Both the position numbers and the translations under genes were made by a program. From Seriola aureovittata (Eukaryota > Chordata > Actinopteri > Carangiformes > Carangidae), in contig NC_079386.1 in the NCBI RefSeq assembly GCF_021018895.1, positions 13,977,552 through 14,041,551 on the forward strand: 64,000 nucleotides of DNA, read 5' to 3'. Positions 60,501 through 64,000 of the stretch are shown here, one piece after another; positions within the stretch are counted from its first letter, which is position 1, and each line of letters begins with the position of its first letter. The notes below the pieces were generated by a model, which made no database searches, was not told where the DNA came from, and saw only the letters and a program-made list of their open reading frames with translations.

Positions 60501-63500
60501 TTTGTTTTTCAACTGTTTTTGTTTTTATGGCTGTTGAATCATGTTTTTATTGTTTATTAAACTTTACTATAAAATTCAAACTGTTGCTTGAGGAAAATAA
60601 AAATAATTATCACTAGAAATAATGCTATAAACCTTTATGATTTTCATTTGATTTGATACTTTTAGTTGTTTTCTTACTGTGTATTTCTGTTAACAGTTTC
60701 CAGTAGGGTCACTGTGACTCTGCAACCCAACTGGTCTCAGATATACAGTGGTGAGAAGATCACTGTCAGCTGTGAGATCCAGGGAGGAGACACTGGGTGG
60801 ACGTATGAATGGAAAACTAACAGCTCATTCAAACCTTCAAATCAACATGAATACAGGATTAGTTCTGCTTCATCATCCCACAGTGGAGACTACATGTGTA
60901 GGGGCAGAATGAAAAGTGCACAACATAATATAACAAAGTGGAGTGATTCAGTCAAATTGACAGTGTATGACAGTAAGTCTGATCTTATTTCATTTAAACT
61001 GAAAATCTAAACAACTCATGTGTTTAGAGATAATGTCATAACATGTTTTAATTCTGAGAAAATAACTTTCCAACAGAAAAACCCCGGCCTGTCCTCACTG
61101 TGTCTCCATCATGGCTGAGTCCTGGAGCCTCAGTAACTCTGAAGTGTGAGGTTGAACTTCCATCTGCAGGATGGAGGTTCTACTGGTACAAGGCTGTTCC
61201 TGATGGATCACAGCGCTCCTACAGATATGAGCTGCTCCCTGGAAGCAGCAGTGGGACTGAACAGGATTCCTACATCGTCCTTGGTCAGACACACACAGCA
61301 GGATATGTGTGTAAGGCTGGAAGAGGAGACCCAGTGATTTACACTGAGACTAGTGAACTAAAGTTTGTCTGGTCTGGAGGTGAGTTTGTTGTTTCTTTAG
61401 TGTTTTTTCTGTCAAGAAGCAAATGTTCAGTCATTACCTGAGTTCATCCATGTTTTTGTCTGTGAGCAACATTTCCTAAAAACAAATATTCATGTTGGTA
61501 AAGAAATGTATTTTTACATTCATGGTCCCCAGTGGAAGAAATGTACTGATTGTGGAACTGGGTTGAATATCCTTCTCTCCTTGTTTCCTTCTGTCCTTCC
61601 CTTATCCTTCTTCAGTTAATCTGAAAGCATCAAAAGCCACAAACAAACACAGAGATACAAGGTTTCCACCTCTCATTGAAGTGCAGCTCCACTTTCCTCA
61701 ATGTGTCCTTTTATTTTGGATACTTGCGCTCATCTTAATGTTTATTCTCAATTGCTTTTCCTCCCCCAGCAGACAGGACAAGTGCAGTTGGAGAGTTGAC
61801 TCAGTGGTCAGGCAGGTGCACAGACAGATGAATAAATAAATAACAATAAAAGACTTCAGCAGGTAACAAAGCAGTTAGAGACAATATCAACAAACAGTCA
61901 TAAAACTGACACAAGTCTAACGAGACAAATAAGAGGAAAACACTTTTGTATAAAGACAAGAAGCATCTTTTAACATGAAATACACACCTCTGTATGTTAG
62001 ACAGGCAGGTAAAAGTAAAGTGTCGAAAAAAATCCATGGAAACACCTGGAACCACTCAGCAGCATCATTCATTTCTCTGCTGTCTGTCCATGTGCTGTTT
62101 GTTCCAAACTCTGCATCTTGTTTCAGTGTTGGTGCTGCTGATGTTTCTAACACTCACCAAACAAAAGATGAACAAAGGAATATTTACACTGAGCTCTTTT
62201 TAATGTTCATATCTCTGTTGCTGGTTTGACCCTTTTCTATGTTTGTTCTTCAGATGTTCGTCCATCAGCGTCTCTCACAGTGAGTCCTGACAGAGTGCAG
62301 CACTTCACCTCTGACTCTGTCTCACTGAGCTGTGAGGGAAACTCTACTGAGTGGAGAGTGAGGAGGTTTGATGAGAGTAAATACCTGTCACACTGCTCTG
62401 ACTTCGGGATAATTACTGGATCCACATGTAACATTTACAGTTATGGGCCCAGTAATGCAGTGTACTGGTGTGAGTCTGGATCAGGAGAGTTCAGCAACAC
62501 AGTCAACATCACTCTACAGAGTACGCTTCATTGCATTTTCTCTCTATTTCACTTTTTTCATGAATCTGAATTATTGTCAAAGTCTCATGTGAGTTAATTG
62601 ATCATGTCTTAGAATTGAGTTGTTACATATATAGTTCCTTGGAGAGTTTGGTCTGTTACATGGTTTAATCATTAATTATATGTTACCAAACAAAGACAAT
62701 CATTTCCTCCATGTCCTGTACACTTCACATAAATAGGTTGTTACTGAATGAAAATCAAATGTCAATGTTCAGTCAGTCTCTTCATTATTTAGCAGCATCA
62801 TGATGTTGGTGGCAGGTCTCACTTCACTCACTTCATCTCTTCACAAAACAAATCACGTCCAAATTCTGGCCACAGTAAATATCTTCCTCCTTCCAAAGTA
62901 CTATGTGATATTTTTTTCCTGTAACAAGCCACTGAAAACATTCAGTAGTTTAGTTTAGTTTTTTTTCCTTCAGATGATCATATAAAAAATAATAAATGGT
63001 GTTAATTTAAATAATATTGATGAGCACATATTAATTATGTCCCCATTCTCTCTTGAGCTAATGAAGCACAACTTGGCTTCTCATCTGTGGCTGCAACTAA
63101 ACATCACATCAACATCATCATAGTCACATCTTTCCTCTCATCCTGTCACATGTTGCCTCTCATCATGATGAGGCTTTGGTTTAGTGTCGCTCTTGTATGT
63201 TGACAGATGATCTGAAGGAAACAACTACAGTAGAATTTACAGGACAATGTAAAAAGCTGTTGTTTATTTGGCAACAGGTTCTGTAAAACACACACAGCAG
63301 GTTGTAAGTAAACAAGATCAAATGTCAGGTCTTATGATCATCCTGTAAAATAAATCAGCAGTGAATAAGAATAAAAGCATATACTTAATCCATTCTCATC
63401 ATGTCTGTCAGCTGGTTCTAAAGCTCTGCACCAGCTGATCTCTGACTGAAACTTCATATTCTGACTGTTACAGATTATTATACTCATGGTATTATCCTGC

Positions 63501-64000
63501 TGAGCCCCGTCCGTCCTGTGACTGAGGGAGAGTCTGTCACTCTTGGCTGTAAACTCAGGACAGAACAACATCTTTCCAGTGTGTTTTTCTATCAGAATGA
63601 CAAACTCATCCAAAATGATTCCAGAGTGGAGCTGAATATCTCTGCAGTGTCACAGTCAGATGAAGGTTTCTACAAGTGTCAGTCCTCAGGACGAGTGTCA
63701 GCACAGAGTTGGATGTCAGTTAAAGGTGAGTAGGATTCAAATATTTGATTCTTTTCTTATTTTGTGAAGTGTGTTGCTCTGACAAAGGAACACTGTCAAC
63801 ATATAGTATATTCATGTGTATGTGCTGCAGATGTAGATGCAGGTTTTCGTATTGTTTTAGAGTTTTATCTTGAAGACTTGAAGTCACCTGTTTTATTTTT
63901 GAAAGGATTTTGTCATTTCTGTAAAGTAAAGTCCACCATTAATACATTTCCTGATACTTTTATTAACTCAATTAATATTCAGCTGTGCCAAGACCTGAAA
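50428..64000 (+). CDS. Gene E: shortened FCRL/LITR-like receptor, 3' end outside window
   Basis: Exons: signal 50428-50464 and 50865-50897, identical in design to gene D; Ig 60697-60972 (hybrid type I), 61077-61379 (III, intact acceptor CCAACAG), 62254-62520 (IV), 63474-63725 (V); TM exon begins at 63983 and runs off the window. All are in phase 1. Only four Ig domains remain: D1, the type II exon next to it and the inner I/II pairs of gene D are missing. The intron from 50898 to 60696 is 9.8 kb because it holds a DNA-transposon fragment and an antisense L1. Tail type cannot be seen. The gene could be functional, with exons and splice sites intact, but long-intron splicing through the L1 is untested. 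Confidence 0.75.
51085..51130 (+). pseudogene. Gene E: last trace of the decayed D1 exon region
   Basis: GGTTGGTGTTGGATGCACGT matches the intron before the gene D remnant at 37738. Similarity ends at TTACCTT (about 51129), where inserted DNA begins. Confidence 0.5.
51524..51578. repeat. (GT)n-(CTGT)n microsatellite
   Basis: About 21 GT units followed by three CTGT units. Confidence 0.9.
51935..51998. repeat. (GCTGT)n minisatellite-like repeat
   Basis: About twelve copies of a five-base unit, one with a T to A change near the end. Confidence 0.9.
52459..53090 (-). mobile_element. 5' fragment of a Tc1/mariner/IS630-like DNA transposon
   Basis: On the minus strand, 52713 down to 52459 encodes an Arg/Gly-rich N-terminus followed by ATLVDHVVNHGLMLKEAG and LRVQPNLSRYTVASVI, which resembles the N-terminal helix-turn-helix of an IS630-type fish transposase. 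The catalytic part is missing. The + strand right end at about 53090 abuts TA, and the same flank (TAACAGGGCAG) occurs uninterrupted in gene D near 37817, which supports insertion at a TA target. The left end is lost. Family from memory, moderate confidence. Confidence 0.5.
53311..53327. repeat. Left target-site duplication of the L1
   Basis: CAAAACAGGAGAGTTTT, identical to 60171-60187. The uninterrupted site occurs in gene D near 39007-39023. Confidence 0.9.
55591..57060. mobile_element. 1470-bp LTR-like insertion (possible solo LTR) nested in L1 ORF2
   Basis: It begins TGTGGCA and ends TGCTACA, an imperfect inverted TG...CA terminus typical of LTRs. Flanking bases are CTCC (55587-55590) and CTCG (57061-57064), a 4-base target duplication with one change. 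Removing the insert and one copy restores the L1 reading frame across the junction. No gag or pol frame is inside. A tandem repeat lies at 56072-56223. Family unknown; a non-LTR origin is not excluded. Confidence 0.6.
56072..56223. repeat. 69-bp tandem repeat, 2.2 copies
   Basis: Units starting AAACATGCAAA at about 56072, 56141 and 56209 share ATAATCAAACAAACAAAAG. It lies inside the LTR-like insertion. Confidence 0.8.
59084..60103 (-). pseudogene. L1 ORF1 (RNA-binding chaperone), two nonsense codons
   Basis: A single frame of about 340 codons from ATG at 60103. It has a basic N-terminus, then a predicted coiled coil (LRKLRQEHAEAAD through MKELMERTTSLEQK), an RNA-recognition-like core (NNIWIHGIPEG, then PRAIIIRFLDYKVKEYV) and a basic C-terminal domain, the usual L1 ORF1 order. 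It is interrupted by in-frame TAG near 59906 and TGA near 59615; otherwise the frame is continuous. Confidence 0.82.
60171..60187. repeat. Right target-site duplication of the L1
   Basis: Exact copy of 53311-53327. Downstream sequence resumes the intron seen in gene D after 39023. Confidence 0.9.
63983..64000 (+). other. Start of gene E transmembrane exon
   Basis: CTGTGCCAAGACCTGAAA matches the TM exon starts of genes A (9661) and D (46576). Its acceptor is TATTCAG: the 12 bases ending in the AATAG acceptor of gene D are deleted here, and the upstream CAG now adjoins the exon. Confidence 0.75.

Noticed and set aside
1..64000. CRISPR arrays, bacterial operons or phage
   Set aside because: No spaced direct repeats of that kind; intron-exon structure and fish retroelements show a vertebrate genome.

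Overview
The window is vertebrate and almost certainly teleost fish DNA. It is AT-rich, has short phase-1 exons separated by introns, carries a Rex3-type LINE and an L1-type LINE, and is filled by one tandem family of immunoglobulin-superfamily receptor genes. All host genes read on the + strand. The receptors have two short signal-peptide exons, a row of single-exon Ig domains (each phase 1-1), one transmembrane exon and a tail built from small exons with tyrosine motifs (ITIM/ITSM-like). This matches the teleost Fc receptor-like / leukocyte immune-type receptor (FCRL/LITR) group. I use working names A to E and psi and assign no gene symbols.

Layout. Gene A (273-13088) lacks its 5' end; ten Ig domains, TM, and a long tail with six YxxI/L/V motifs. 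Gene B (15029-21232) is complete, about 700 aa, six Ig domains. A Rex3 fragment (about 21482-22346) and a decayed receptor, psi (22776-25030), follow. Gene C (27080-34441) is complete, about 1066 aa, ten Ig domains. Gene D (37157-47832) has nine Ig exons, one with a destroyed splice acceptor. Gene E (50428 to beyond 64000) is 3'-truncated by the window and holds a DNA-transposon fragment and a nearly full-length antisense L1 (itself split by a 1.47-kb LTR-like insert) in its giant first introns.

Domain types recur. Type I has TLQPNW and YEW motifs; type II has PAGGSVTLTCSV and a GRGDP-like loop; type III has VSPSWLSPGASVTLKC; type IV has SLSCEGNSTEWRV; type V, next to the membrane, has FYKC and SWMSVK. 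Types III-IV-V always occur in that order next to the membrane, while I/II pairs are amplified or deleted further out. Two tail families exist: A and B (VTYSxI, MYAxV/L, LYSEV/VYSEI) and C and D (IYSSL, VYESI, DYxNV). No TM segment has the charged residue expected for pairing with an activating adaptor, so every intact receptor here looks inhibitory.

The main interest is how the array is remodelled. Exon and intron modules are duplicated, swapped, fused and lost while the phase-1 frame is kept. Gene D joins an A/B-like TM to a C-like tail with a recombination scar in the intron; gene E has an Ig exon that is a hybrid of two others; gene A has a tripled domain-pair unit and a duplicated tail segment; D and E descend from a roughly 13-kb segmental duplication. 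All exon models are my own splice reading from the genomic sequence, without transcripts.
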